DNA of 49,968 bases from Halarchaeum acidiphilum MH1-52-1 (GCF_000474235.1 NZ_BATA01000010.1:1-49968); one strand, 5' to 3'. Positions 1 to 8,501 are shown, counted from the first letter of the stretch. Made by a program: numbers and translations. Notes: a model not told the origin generated them from the sequence alone.

Positions 1-60
1 CTACTGCTCGTCGTCACGCGTCTCGCTTCGCTCGCGCTCGCCGTATCGCCACGCCTCGTG

Positions 61-938
61 CTACTCGGCGTGACGCAACTCTCGCACGTGCTCGATGTTC
101 CACGCGTACGAGCGCCCGTCCTCCGTCGGCGTCTCGAGCGCGAGTGGGACGTCGCGGATCGCGTCGTGGGTGAGGAACGCCTCGAAACCGTCATCGCCGA
201 TGTAGCCGTCGCCGATGTGCGCGTGCTCGTCCTTGTTCGTGTCGCACTCGTGCTTCGAGTCGTTGAGGTGGACGTACTGGAGGTGCTCCAGACCGACGAC
301 GTCGTCGAGTTCGTCGAGGGTGTCGGCGACGCCTGCGGGGTGGAGAGATCGTAGCCCGCGGCGAACGCGTGGGCGGTGTCGAGGCAGATGTCGAGGTCGG
401 TCTCGGCGAGGTCGAGGACGGTCGCGAGGTGCTCGAAGTCGCCGCCGAGTTTCGTGCCGCTCCCCGCGTCGCTCTCGATGAGGATGGTGACGTCGTCGGG
501 GACGTCGAGGGAGTCGATGACGGACGCCGCGTTCTCCAAGCCCTGCTCGACGCCCGCGCCGGTGTGCGCGCCGAGATGGACGTTCACGTAGGGGATGCCG
601 AGTTTCGCGGCGGCGTCCACCTCCTCCTGCATCGCCGTCCGAGACTTCTCGCGGAGGTCGTCCTTGGGCGTGCAGAGGTTGACGAGGTAGGAGGTGTGGA
701 TGACCCACGGGCCGACGTCGTGCTCATTGCTGGCCTCGCGGAACGCCGCGGCCTCATCATCGCCGACGTTCGGGGACTGCCAGACCTGCGGGGAGTGCGT
801 GAACACCTGCCCGCAGTTCCCCCCGACGTTGCGCTGTCGCCAGACGGCGTTCTCGATGCCGTCGCCGGGCGGGGTGTCGGGGTCGCCCGAGGTCTTCGAG
901 CCCGCGATGGAGACGTGCGCGCCGACGTGGAAGGTCAT
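61..938 (-). pseudogene. nfo: Deoxyribonuclease IV (endonuclease IV), one-base frameshift
   Basis: AP endonuclease of base excision repair with a zinc TIM-barrel fold. Reading the minus strand from ATG at 938, the first two thirds (start [13 protein letters not shown]) and the last third (from [11 protein letters not shown]) lie in different frames. Restoring one C in the run at about 337-340 gives [10 protein letters not shown], which fits the family. Across the joined protein the family's metal ligands can be seen: His in VIHTSYL, His in VNVHLGAH, Glu in ILIESDAG, Asp and His in CLDTAHAF, the Asp and His residues of HLNDSKH and DEHAHIG, and Glu in LALETP. The repaired length of about 292 residues is normal. 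The break is probably a homopolymer read error, but true loss of function cannot be excluded. Bases 1-60 hold no supported gene. Confidence 0.85.
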
Positions 939-1043
939 GGCCGAGAGGAGGGCATCGGCGAGCAAAGGGGCTTCGGAGTCCGGTCCGGCGGTCCGGCCCG
1001 CACGGGCAGAACGCACTTGCCACATGAACCCCTGCACGCAACC

Positions 1044-1577
1044 ATGAGCGAAGCGCTCGCGGTGGGCGACGCCGCCCCCGACCTGACGGCCACGCTCGTC
1101 CGATCGGATGGGTCCGTCGCGGACGTCGCGCTCTCGTCGCTGACCGCCGAGCGCCCGACGCTCCTCGCGTTCTACGCGAACGATTTCAGCCCGGACTGCG
1201 TATCGGAGTGGTGTTCGTTTCGCGACTACGGCTGGTTCGCGAACGACGACCGCGTGCGGGTCGTCGGCGTCTCGCCCTCCCGCGTGACGACCCACCGGAA
1301 GTTCATCGACTACCTCGACCTCGACTTCCCCCTGTACGCCGACCGCGACCTCGAACTGACGCGGGCGTTCGGCGTCGGCTACCGGGCCTTCGGGGTCTTC
1401 CGCCGTCCGAAGCGGTCTGTCTTCCTCCTCGATACGGACCGGACGATCCGCTATCGGTGGATCGGCGAGCACCCGCTCGACCCGTCGCGCGATCAACCGC
1501 CGCTCGACGAGATCCGCGCGGCGATCGAGGACGCGTTCGACGGGAGCGCGGACGAGGAGACCTTCGGCTTCGAGTGA
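1044..1577 (+). CDS. Peroxiredoxin, BCP/AhpC-TSA family
   Basis: Thiol peroxidase of the thioredoxin fold, expected to reduce peroxides in the cytoplasm with a thioredoxin-type donor. The 177-residue protein has the motif [15 protein letters not shown]: Cys52 is the likely peroxidatic cysteine and Cys57 the resolving one, the spacing seen in atypical 2-Cys BCP enzymes. ATG at 1044 gives the expected N terminus ([15 protein letters not shown]); the frame is open further upstream but that part is antisense to nfo. Transcribed divergently from nfo, about 105 bases away. The family is clear; the exact donor is not. Confidence 0.85.
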   Translation: MSEALAVGDAAPDLTATLVRSDGSVADVALSSLTAERPTLLAFYANDFSPDCVSEWCSFRDYGWFANDDRVRVVGVSPSRVTTHRKFIDYLDLDFPLYADRDLELTRAFGVGYRAFGVFRRPKRSVFLLDTDRTIRYRWIGEHPLDPSRDQPPLDEIRAAIEDAFDGSADEETFGFE

Positions 1578-1602
1578 CGGAACGGCGAAACGCTTTTACC
1601 GT

Positions 1603-1618
1603 TTTAGGCTTACCTAAA
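1603..1618. promoter_or_regulatory. DtxR/SirR-like operator-type palindrome
   Basis: A perfect palindrome TTTAGG-CTTA-CCTAAA lies just downstream of the peroxiredoxin gene. It resembles the TTAGG/CCTAA half-sites bound by DtxR/IdeR-family iron and manganese repressors, which also work in haloarchaea. No intact gene starts immediately downstream on the plus strand, and the next gene (1692-1850) points towards it. A 6-bp hairpin (CCGCAC/GTGCGG, 1636-1654) follows. The match is visible; regulatory function is inference. Confidence 0.4.
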
Positions 1619-1691
1619 GAACGGGTGAGGTGCGGCCGCACGGTCGACGTGCGGGCTCATCCCGTCCGCGCGACACCCGCCCCATAGCACT

Positions 1692-1850
1692 TCAAGTACG
1701 TCGCGTCGAACGCGCTTCGCGGACTTCGGCACCGTCCCGGATCTTGTCTTCGCAGTTCGGACAGACGCGCGGGGCGTTGTGGCCGTCCGGTGTGAACACC
1801 CGTGCGTACGCGTCGGTCACGAAGGACCCACAGTTCTGGCAGTCCGGCAT
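1692..1850 (-). CDS. Small zinc-binding protein (DUF7563-like)
   Basis: A 52-residue protein with two paired-cysteine knuckles, CQNC at residues 4-7 and CPNC near residue 32, separated by a short aromatic segment and followed by a basic, arginine-rich tail. This is the layout of small haloarchaeal zinc-finger proteins such as DUF7563. ATG at 1850 places the first knuckle at the N terminus. It lies between the peroxiredoxin and the creatininase-family gene. The biochemical role is not known; a nucleic-acid or regulatory role is plausible but not shown by the sequence. Confidence 0.7.
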   Translation of the reverse strand: MPDCQNCGSFVTDAYARVFTPDGHNAPRVCPNCEDKIRDGAEVREARSTRRT

Positions 1851-2031
1851 ACTTACTACGCCGGTAGAACGTTATCCATCTTAGTTATACTGGCCTCCCA
1901 CCTATACGAAAATAGATACGAATGCGTCGTGGACGTCCCACGCCCCCCATTCCCGGAGTCCCTCGCACCGGAACACACTCGCGATCGATCGATCCCCGGA
2001 CTACAAGTCGTACGCGTCCGTCGACGGGCGT

Positions 2032-2768
2032 ATGCGCCTCGCGGACGCACGTGGACCGACGCCGACGCCGCCGACGTCGACGTCGCCTTCCTCCCGGTCG
2101 GTAGCACCGAACAGCACGGCCCGCACGCCCCGCTCGGAACCGACGCGTTCACGGCCGAGACCGTCGCCGAGCGCGCCGCCGACGCGTATCGCGGCACCGC
2201 GGTCGTCGCGCCCACCGTTTCGATCGGGATCTCCGAGGAGCACCGGCAGTTCACCGGCACGCTCTGGGTCGCCCCCGACACCTTCCGGGCCTACGTCCGG
2301 GACGTCGTCGCCTCGCTCGCCCACCACGGCTGGACGGACGTCGTCCTCGTCAACGGCCACGGCGGGAACGTCCCCGCGCTCGGCGAGGCCGCCGCGACGA
2401 TCAGCCGCCACGACGACGCCTACGCCGTCCCGTTCACGTGGTTCGAGGCCGTCGGCGATCACTCCTCGGACATGGGCCACGCCGGTCCCCTCGAAACCGC
2501 GTTCCTCCGCCACGCCGACCCCGATCTCGTCCGCGAGGACCGCGTCGCCGACGCGCGCGAGAGCGGAAGCGAGCGCTGGGGGGAGTGGGTGTCGAGCGTC
2601 AATCTCGCGCACGATTCCGCCGAGTTCAGCGAGAACGGCGTCGTCGGCGACCCCGGCGAGGACACCGCCGAGCGCGGCGCGGAACTGCTCTCGCTCGCCA
2701 CCGAGTCGCTCTGCGACCTCGCGGACGCGGTCGTCGCGCGCGAGCACGATCCGGTGCCACACCGCTAA
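2032..2768 (+). CDS. Creatininase family amidohydrolase, frameshift near start
   Basis: Metal-dependent amidohydrolase of the creatininase family. In haloarchaea and other archaea this family includes enzymes such as the formamide hydrolase ArfB of riboflavin/F420 synthesis. Motifs seen: GSTEQHGPHAPLGTD with metal-binding Glu, His and Asp, then NGHGGN, then MGHAGPLET. The normal N terminus would read MRLADAxTWTD, but ATG at 2032 and the rest of the protein are in different frames. One base appears to be missing at about 2047-2051. The main frame is open upstream to 1779, but that stretch is not family-like. Repaired length is about 245 residues. The subfamily substrate is unknown. Confidence 0.8.
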
Positions 2769-2807
2769 GTCCCGCCTCCTCGCCCTCGTCGTCGTCGCCT
2801 TCTCCGC

Positions 2808-3239
2808 CTACGCGTCGTCGTCTTCGTCCACCTCCCCTTCGTCGCCCTCCGCGTGGATCTCCTCTAGCTCCCCGCGAAGCTCGGGAATCGCGGAGGCGAG
2901 GTCGCCCACCGCGTCGCTCACGTCTTCGAGGTCGTCGAGGACGTCCTCGATCGCCTCGATCTCGTTCTCCAGATCCGCGGCGTCCTCGAAGGCGTCCGCG
3001 CGCTCACCGATGGTGTACCACTTCTTCGCGTCGCGCAGGTGGTCCTGCACTTCGTCGACGGCGAGCGCGGTCCGCAGGCCGTTCAGCACGCCGAGCGTGT
3101 TGTCCGCCTCGACATCCCATACAGCCGATGCCTCCGGGAGCGCGTCGCGCGCCGACGCGAGGTGATCCTCGACGTCCGCGCGGATCTCCGTCGCCGCCTC
3201 GCCGAACAGCTCCTCGTCGTCCAACCCCGATTGACTCAT
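2808..3239 (-). CDS. DUF5790 family protein
   Basis: A 143-residue, strongly acidic haloarchaeal protein. It starts MSQSGLDDEELFGEAA and has long charged helices with heptad-like spacing (for example ENEIEAIEDVLDDLEDV), suggesting a coiled coil or helical bundle. I recognise it as a member of the conserved haloarchaeal DUF5790 group, which has no established function. It shows no signal peptide or membrane segment. It converges with the creatininase-family gene and is followed on the same strand by mptD further upstream. Confidence 0.7.
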   Translation of the reverse strand: MSQSGLDDEELFGEAATEIRADVEDHLASARDALPEASAVWDVEADNTLGVLNGLRTALAVDEVQDHLRDAKKWYTIGERADAFEDAADLENEIEAIEDVLDDLEDVSDAVGDLASAIPELRGELEEIHAEGDEGEVDEDDDA

Positions 3240-3331
3240 GGGGCGTGCTACGCACCCCCGTATTTTAAAAGTCCACCCCGAAACGCGCTCGCCGCACCGC
3301 TCCGCCGCCCCTCGCGTTCGCTCGGTCCCGC

Positions 3332-3676
3332 CTACCCCTCGGTCTCGACGAGTTCCATCAACGGGTAGCCGTCGCGCATCGCCATCCGCGCGACCGCCTC
3401 GACCCCCTCGTAGTCGACGACGACTTCGACCTCCATGAACTCGCCCGTCAGCTCCGTGTAGTCGGCGGGCGAGTCCGCGAGCGCGGCGGCGAGCCGGTCC
3501 TCGAGGACGTCCACGGTCACGCCGACGCAGTGAGGCTGATTCTCGATCGACTCTTCGATGGCGGTTTCGAGACTGCCCGCGCTCGCAGGGCTGACCGGCG
3601 TCCCCGCGAACTGGTGGTAGAGCGCCCCGAACTTGATGCCGACCTCGAAAGCCGCCTCCTCGGCGTCGCTGACCAT
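3332..3676 (-). CDS. mptD: Dihydroneopterin aldolase, archaeal MptD type
   Basis: Archaeal dihydroneopterin aldolase (DUF381/COG2098) cleaves 7,8-dihydroneopterin to 6-hydroxymethyl-dihydropterin on the route to pterin cofactors. The 114-residue protein starts MVSDAEEAAFEVGIKFGALY and continues HQFAGTPVSP, the characteristic family block with Glu11 and His21. Length is normal. ATG at 3676 is chosen because the frame upstream has no family similarity. The divergent membrane gene starts about 90 bases away. Confidence 0.8.
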   Translation of the reverse strand: MVSDAEEAAFEVGIKFGALYHQFAGTPVSPASAGSLETAIEESIENQPHCVGVTVDVLEDRLAAALADSPADYTELTGEFMEVEVVVDYEGVEAVARMAMRDGYPLMELVETEG

Positions 3677-3763
3677 GCGTGGAGTACGCTCGCGCGATCC
3701 AAGGACGTTGTCATCGCGCCGCGCGGGACAAGAACGATGAGCGTCGGGAAACGAGCTATCGTC

Positions 3764-4573
3764 ATGACCCTGAACATCGGCGCCGCCCTCGAAGACGGCC
3801 TCCGGCGCAGCGTGACGCGCGTCGCGCTCGCCTTCGTCGCCGTCCAGTTCGTCTTCCAGGGTCTCCTCGGCTCGTTCGTCCCGACCGTCGCGGTGAACTA
3901 CCTCCATCGCTATCGGGGGCGATTGCCCTCCACCGTCGCCCTCTCACGGACTGGCCCCGCGCTCCCGATCGGATCGGGCGTCGCCGCCCTCCTCGCGGTC
4001 GTGCTCGCGCTCGGCTACGTCTTCGTCGTCGCCGCGCTCTACCGGGCGTTCGTCGACGACGCCGCGCACGTCACGACAGACCTCTTCACGCACCGCGCGC
4101 TCGGCGCGTTCGGCCACCTCCTCGCGCTGGGCGTCGTCACGTTCGTCGTCGCGTTCGTCAACGTCGTTCCCGTCCTCGGGTGGGTCGTCTTCGTCTTCCT
4201 CGCCGTCGCGTTCTGGTTCGCCCCCCTCCGGATCGCCGCCGAGGACGACGGCGTCGTCACCGCGCTGAAGGCGTCCTGGCGGCTCACGCGCGGGAACCGT
4301 CTACGCCTGTTCGCCATCGGTCTCGCCTTCGTCGTCGTCACCGGAACCGTCGTCAACGCCGTCGGCCTCGCCTTCGGGATGTTCTCGGCCGTCTACTCCC
4401 TCGTCAACGCGCTCCTCTCCGCCTACTTCACCGTGCTGAACGTCGCCGTGACCGCCGCCTGCTACCACCAGCTCGTCGCGGACGACGCAGGCGACGACGG
4501 CGCGACTGACGGCCCCGCCGACTCGGACGACGGGTCCGTCACGCCGCAGCCGACAGCCGAACAGGACCTCTGA
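3764..4573 (+). CDS. Polytopic membrane protein, DUF7847-like
   Basis: A 269-residue integral membrane protein with about five or six hydrophobic segments and an acidic C-terminal tail of about 30 residues. ATG at 3764 (MTLNIGAALEDGLRRSV) is preferred over 3737 because the next gene begins with the matching MSLNIGDALETAVGRTL. The block ALKASWRLTRGNRLRLF resembles the YxxSWxLTxGxR pattern of glycerophosphoryl-diester-phosphodiesterase-type membrane domains and DUF7847 proteins. Function is unknown. It forms a tandem pair with the paralogue 60 bases downstream. Confidence 0.7.
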   Translation: MTLNIGAALEDGLRRSVTRVALAFVAVQFVFQGLLGSFVPTVAVNYLHRYRGRLPSTVALSRTGPALPIGSGVAALLAVVLALGYVFVVAALYRAFVDDAAHVTTDLFTHRALGAFGHLLALGVVTFVVAFVNVVPVLGWVVFVFLAVAFWFAPLRIAAEDDGVVTALKASWRLTRGNRLRLFAIGLAFVVVTGTVVNAVGLAFGMFSAVYSLVNALLSAYFTVLNVAVTAACYHQLVADDAGDDGATDGPADSDDGSVTPQPTAEQDL

Positions 4574-4632
4574 GACCCCCTCGGCGCCCGTTCTGGGGGG
4601 AAGAATCAAGGAACGCGATACTGAATCCCCGG

Positions 4633-5421
4633 ATGGAAATGTCCCTGAACATCGGTGACGCGCTCGAAACGGCCGTCGGCCGGACCCTCACGCGGGCCGG
4701 GCTGACGCTCGCGGGCGCGTTCTTCGTCCTCCAGTTGCTCGCCACGCTGTTCATGACGAACATGAGCGCGGCCGGCGCGACGCGCGTCCCGCCGTCGGCC
4801 GTCACGCCGATCCTCCTCCCGTTCGGAACGCTGGTCAACGCCGTACTCGGTCTCATCAGCTACCTCCTCGTCGTCTACCTCGGGCTCGTCGTCGTCCGCT
4901 CGATGGTGAGCGACGTCACCGACCGCGTCCCCGCGGCGTTCTTCACGCGCCGCATCGGTCCCGCGTTCGGCTGGTGGATCGTCGCCTCGATCGTCGTCGG
5001 GATCCTCGTGACGATCGGGTTCGTCCTCCTCGTGATCCCGGGCATCTACCTCGCGCTCGGGCTCGCGTTCGTCCCCATCTACGTCGTCGTCGAGGACGAG
5101 ACCGCGTTCACCGCGATGCAGTCCTCGTGGGACCTCGCGACGGGCCACCGCTGGCGGCTCCTCGTCGCCCTCCTCGTCCCCGCCGTCGTCTACGGCGTTA
5201 TCGCCGGGATAATCGGCGTGTTCCTCCCCATGGCGACCGTCGCCGGCTGGGTGCTCACCGCCCTCCTCGGTGCCGTCTGGGCGGTCTTCCTGCAGGCGCT
5301 CCTCGCCGCGTGCTACCGCCAACTCCGCGGCGCGGACGACGGTAGCGACGCCGCCGAGACGGGCGACGGCGACGATGACGGTGACGCTGGCTCCCCCCGC
5401 GCGACGGTCGTGGACGCCTGA
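4633..5421 (+). CDS. Polytopic membrane protein, paralogue of preceding gene
   Basis: A 262-residue membrane protein with several hydrophobic helices and an acidic tail. Similarity to the preceding protein is visible at the N terminus (MSLNIGDALE against MTLNIGAALE) and in the block MQSSWDLATGHRWRLL against LKASWRLTRGNRLRLF. ATG codons at 4633 and 4639 are both possible, and the comparison favours 4639. The pair is best explained by tandem duplication. No enzymatic motif is visible and the role is unknown. Confidence 0.7.
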   Translation: MEMSLNIGDALETAVGRTLTRAGLTLAGAFFVLQLLATLFMTNMSAAGATRVPPSAVTPILLPFGTLVNAVLGLISYLLVVYLGLVVVRSMVSDVTDRVPAAFFTRRIGPAFGWWIVASIVVGILVTIGFVLLVIPGIYLALGLAFVPIYVVVEDETAFTAMQSSWDLATGHRWRLLVALLVPAVVYGVIAGIIGVFLPMATVAGWVLTALLGAVWAVFLQALLAACYRQLRGADDGSDAAETGDGDDDGDAGSPRATVVDA

Positions 5422-5465
5422 CGAACCGCGTCTTACTTTATCCTCGCCGCCCCATTCCGACTCGA

Positions 5466-6233
5466 ATGGACGAACGGGTTCTCCTCACGGGCGCGGAGGG
5501 ACGCGTCGGGCAGGCGGTACTGGGTGGTATCGGCGACGCGTACGAGTGGCGGCTGTTCGATCGCGACCCGCCCGCCGAGGAGACTGACCACGAGTTCGTC
5601 ATCGGCGACGTCACCGACGACGAGACCGTCCGCGACGCCATGGCGGACGTGGACACGGTCGTCCACCTCGCCGGCGACCCGCGCCCCGATGCGCCGTGGG
5701 ACTCCGTCCTCCGGAACAACATCGACGGCACGCAGACCGTCTACGAGGCCGCCGTCGAGACCGGCGTCGACCGCGTCGTCTTCGCCTCCTCGAACCACGC
5801 CGTCGGCCACTACGAGACCGACCGCAAGCCCGAACTCTACCGCGCACACGACGACTACCGCCTCGACGGCACCGAACTCCCCCGACCCAGCAACCTCTAC
5901 GGCGTCTCGAAGGCCGCCGGCGAGACGCTGGGGAGGTATTACCACGACGAGCGCGGTCTCTCGGTCGCCTGCGTCCGCATCGGCAACCTCACGAAGGGTC
6001 ATCCGCCGATCGACTACGAGCGCGGGCAGGCGATGTGGCTCTCGTATCGGGACTGCGCGCACCTCTTCGAGCGCTGCATCGAAGCCGACTACGGCTACGA
6101 GATCGTCTACGGCATCAGCGACAACGACCGGAAATACTACTCGCTCGAACGCGCGAAGGACGTCCTCGGCTACGAGCCGCAGGACAACTCCGCGGAGTAC
6201 ACGAATCAGGGCGAACCGAAAGACGACGTCTGA
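5466..6233 (+). CDS. azf: NAD-dependent glucose-6-phosphate dehydrogenase
   Basis: Extended short-chain dehydrogenase matching the haloarchaeal Azf enzyme. Azf oxidises glucose 6-phosphate with NAD+ and opens the haloarchaeal oxidative pentose phosphate pathway. The 255-residue protein has the Rossmann motif LLTGAEGRVGQ near residue 10, HLAGDPRP, the substrate-region block DSVLRNNIDGT, the catalytic Tyr-Lys pair in NLYGVSKAAGE, and the conserved C-terminal block VYGISDNDRKYYS. ATG at 5466 gives the expected N terminus, and a T-rich promoter-like stretch lies about 25-30 bases upstream. The nearby function is membrane-related, so no operon is implied. Confidence 0.88.
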   Translation: MDERVLLTGAEGRVGQAVLGGIGDAYEWRLFDRDPPAEETDHEFVIGDVTDDETVRDAMADVDTVVHLAGDPRPDAPWDSVLRNNIDGTQTVYEAAVETGVDRVVFASSNHAVGHYETDRKPELYRAHDDYRLDGTELPRPSNLYGVSKAAGETLGRYYHDERGLSVACVRIGNLTKGHPPIDYERGQAMWLSYRDCAHLFERCIEADYGYEIVYGISDNDRKYYSLERAKDVLGYEPQDNSAEYTNQGEPKDDV

Positions 6234-6345
6234 GCGCCCTGTCCCTCCGCCGGAGTTCCGCTCCCTGTCTCGACGCTCTTCTGATGTCTCCGATCCCGAG
6301 ACGCGACCACCCGACTTATCCGATATAGACCCCATAGCCACGTCC

Positions 6346-7257
6346 ATGAGATATACCGGATTGAAACTCCGGATGGCGGTCGTGGGCGCGATTCTCTTCG
6401 CGTTCTACGTCGTCGTCGCCGCCGTCGCGTACGCCATGGGCGTTCCGCTCGTCCTCGTGCTCCTCGGGAGCGTCGCGCTCGTCGGCGTCCAGTACAAGAT
6501 CGGCAAGTGGTCGGCGTTGCGCTCCGTCGGCGCCGAGGAGATGCCCGAATCGGGCCGGTGGGCGGACGTCCACCGCCGCGTCGAATCGCTCGCCACCGAC
6601 ATGGGCATCGAGAAACCCCAGCTGATGGTCGCGGACATGGGCGTGCCGAACGCCTTCGCCGTCGGCCGCAAGGGCGCGAGCACCGTCGTCGTCTCGAACG
6701 AACTCGCGAGCACCCTCGACGGCGACGAACTCGAGGGCGTTCTCGCGCACGAGCTCTCGCACGTGAAGAACCGCGACGTCGTCACGATGGTCGTCGGGCA
6801 GGGGATCGCCTCCATCGTCGGTATCGCCGCGCAGTGGCTCGTCCTCCTCTCCGGCGACAACGACCTCGCCGACTTCTTCCTCTCGATGGTCGTCGGGAGC
6901 GTCGTCCAGTTCGTCGTGATGCTGTTCGTCCTCGCGATCAGCCGCTATCGCGAGTACGTCGCGGACGCCGACGCCAAGCGGTACGTCGGCAGCGGCGAAC
7001 CGCTCGCCCGCGCGCTGGAGAAGATCCAGCGCGGCAACGAGAATCCGAGCGCCGGGACGACCACCAGCCAGCGCCGCGGCCGTGGCCAGTCCGGTCCCGC
7101 CTCGGGCCGCGGTCGCGGTCGCGGGCAGTCGAGCGCGGGCGTCACCGATCAGGTCGGCGCGCTCTGCATCTTCGACGACGACGAGCGCTCCATCTTCACG
7201 CGGCTCGTCGCCACGCACCCGCCCGTCGAGAAGCGCATCGAGCGCCTCCGCGAGTAA
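6346..7257 (+). CDS. htpX: HtpX-like membrane zinc metalloprotease (M48)
   Basis: Membrane-bound M48 protease, likely for quality control of membrane proteins. The 303-residue protein has two N-terminal hydrophobic helices (residues about 10-50), the zinc-binding HELSH motif at 135-139, two further hydrophobic segments, and the third-ligand block SRYREYVADADA. An unusual Arg-Gly-rich stretch (RRGRGQSGPASGRGRGRG) sits before the conserved end ATHPPVEKRIERL. ATG at 6346 is the natural start after a stop-rich gap behind azf. The gene ends one base before the GTG start of the next small gene. Confidence 0.88.
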   Translation: MRYTGLKLRMAVVGAILFAFYVVVAAVAYAMGVPLVLVLLGSVALVGVQYKIGKWSALRSVGAEEMPESGRWADVHRRVESLATDMGIEKPQLMVADMGVPNAFAVGRKGASTVVVSNELASTLDGDELEGVLAHELSHVKNRDVVTMVVGQGIASIVGIAAQWLVLLSGDNDLADFFLSMVVGSVVQFVVMLFVLAISRYREYVADADAKRYVGSGEPLARALEKIQRGNENPSAGTTTSQRRGRGQSGPASGRGRGRGQSSAGVTDQVGALCIFDDDERSIFTRLVATHPPVEKRIERLRE

Positions 7258-7258
7258 C

Positions 7259-7489
7259 GTGGAGCCGCGCACCGCGCTCGCGATCGGTCTCGGTGCCGCG
7301 CTCGGCGTGCTCTGTCTCGTCCGTCCGACGGTCGTCCTCCGCCTGAGCGCGCTCGGCGCGACGACCTCCGATCGGACGGGCCAGTACGGTGACGACGGGC
7401 TGGCGTCGTCCCGCGCGACGTGGCTCGTCCGCGCGCTCGGTGCCGCCTGCCTCGCCGTCGCCGCGTACCTCCTCCTCCCCGAACCCTAA
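7259..7489 (+). CDS. Small membrane protein, unknown
   Basis: A 76-residue protein starting with GTG at 7259, one base after the htpX stop, so probably translated from the same mRNA. It has an N-terminal hydrophobic helix (ALAIGLGAALGVLCLV) and a C-terminal one (LVRALGAACLAVAAYLLL) joined by a polar loop. I do not recognise the family. Its end overlaps the convergent DUF309-like gene by four bases. Confidence 0.6.
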   Translation: MEPRTALAIGLGAALGVLCLVRPTVVLRLSALGATTSDRTGQYGDDGLASSRATWLVRALGAACLAVAAYLLLPEP

Positions 7490-8070
7490 CCGAACAACCC
7501 TTCGACGTCCGTCTCGCGTGTCTCGCGGCGATCCACGCGCTCGACGAGCCGCTGATACGCGATCGGTCGCGCTTCGGGATCCGTCACGACGTCGTAGCAC
7601 AGCGTCACGAACGCGCTCGTTCCCGATTCGTCGAGATCCGCACGCGCGTATTCGACGGCCTTCTCGATGCGCTCGCGCTCGCCGCCGACCGCGTCCGCGA
7701 GCGCCGGCGCGAGCGCGAACACCTCCTCGATGGCGAGATCATCGAGCGCTATCGGCTCGCCGTCGACGGTGAGCGCCGGTGGTCGGCGGCGCTCCAGCAC
7801 CGCGGGATCGTCCGCGGCGGTTTCGAGGTATCCGCGGAGATCCGCGACACTCACCCCCCGTTTCCCGTCGAACCCCGACAGCGCCTCGCCCGCCGCCCGC
7901 ACGTCCGCCGCGAGACCGTCGACCGACGCGGCGCGACCGCGAACGATCACGGCCGCGGCGTCGCCGAGATCGTCGGCGATGTCTCCGCCCGCCTCGCGCC
8001 AGACGTCGCGCGCGGCGGCGTACTCGCCGCTATCGAACGCCGCGACGCCGGCGCGCACACTCTCGTCCAT
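7486..8070 (-). CDS. DUF309-like protein
   Basis: A 194-residue soluble protein beginning MDESVRAGVAAFDSGEYAAA, which resembles the helical start of DUF309 proteins (growth of a helix with GEY-AA-D-W). The C-terminal block RLVERVDRRETRETDVEGLF matches haloarchaeal DUF309 proteins as I remember them. The middle is diverged and lacks the usual HG-IQF core, so this may be a divergent subfamily. Function is not established. The convergent small membrane gene overlaps its 3' end by four bases. Confidence 0.55.
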   Translation of the reverse strand: MDESVRAGVAAFDSGEYAAARDVWREAGGDIADDLGDAAAVIVRGRAASVDGLAADVRAAGEALSGFDGKRGVSVADLRGYLETAADDPAVLERRRPPALTVDGEPIALDDLAIEEVFALAPALADAVGGERERIEKAVEYARADLDESGTSAFVTLCYDVVTDPEARPIAYQRLVERVDRRETRETDVEGLFG

Positions 8071-8198
8071 ACTCTAGTTTCACGTCGCGCGGAGAAAGGC
8101 GTGGCGTCACGTGGCGAACGAGAGGTCGAACGACCACGCTGAGGCCGACTACGCGAATCCGGAGTCGAGGCCGACTACGCGAGGCGTCCGGACGGCGT

Positions 8199-8481
8199 CC
8201 ACGCGCGCCGTCGGCGCGCGTGGGCAAGCGAGACGCTTCGCGTCTCGCGGAGTCTCCGGCGAGAGCCGGAGGCACGGAGGGCACGTCGTGTCCTCCGGAG
8301 TCCGGACGTGACTGAACGAAGCGACGAGCCTTCGGCTCGTCGCGTAGCGAAGCGAAGGAACGTCCGGACGGCGATTTGAACAGGGCGAGACTTCGCTTCG
8401 CTCGCCTCGCGTGCTCAAATCGCCGCCGGTCCGCATAACCGCGGACGGACCGGCGAGCAGACGCGACGCGTCGCTCGCCGG
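8199..8481. repeat. Cluster of perfect inverted repeats (hairpins)
   Basis: At least seven hairpins are packed into about 280 bases. Arms: 8199-8210/8212-8223 (CCACGCGCGCCG), 8228-8236/8240-8248 (GCGAGACGC with TTC loop), 8254-8260/8265-8271 (CTCCGGC), 8321-8330/8334-8343 (GCGACGAGCC with TTC loop), 8370-8379/8415-8424 (GGCGATTTGA), 8425-8433/8446-8454 (GCCGGTCCG) and 8450-8458/8473-8481 (CCGGCGAGC). All listed arms pair perfectly. No open frame fits the stretch. Confidence 0.75.
8361..8381 (+). repeat. att-like partial copy of the tRNA-Arg 3' end
   Basis: The 21 bases CGTCCGGACGGCGATTTGAA plus C are identical to 8502-8522, which is the 3' end of tRNA-Arg (discriminator base, acceptor strand, T stem and part of the T loop). 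Both copies have the same orientation and are 141 bases apart; the flanks differ. A third, 13-base match is at 8185-8197. Tyrosine integrases use exactly this part of tRNA genes, so this is probably an attachment-site scar. Confidence 0.65.
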
Positions 8482-8501
8482 GTTGGTCCTCGGAAATGTA
8501 T

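Larger units (their letters stand above)
8075..8501. other. Gene-free stretch downstream of tRNA-Arg
   Basis: No credible gene was found here. The open frames that cross it are low-complexity and arginine-rich, and the longest one on the minus strand runs through the tRNA. The stretch holds a 16-base direct repeat (GAGGCCGACTACGCGA at 8141-8156 and 8167-8182), a chain of perfect inverted repeats, and partial copies of the tRNA-Arg 3' end. It is best read as a remnant of integrated DNA beside a tRNA attachment site. Confidence 0.6.

Noticed and set aside
1779-2031. Longer upstream start for the creatininase-family gene
   Set aside because: The added residues do not fit the family, and a one-base loss explains why ATG 2032 is out of frame.
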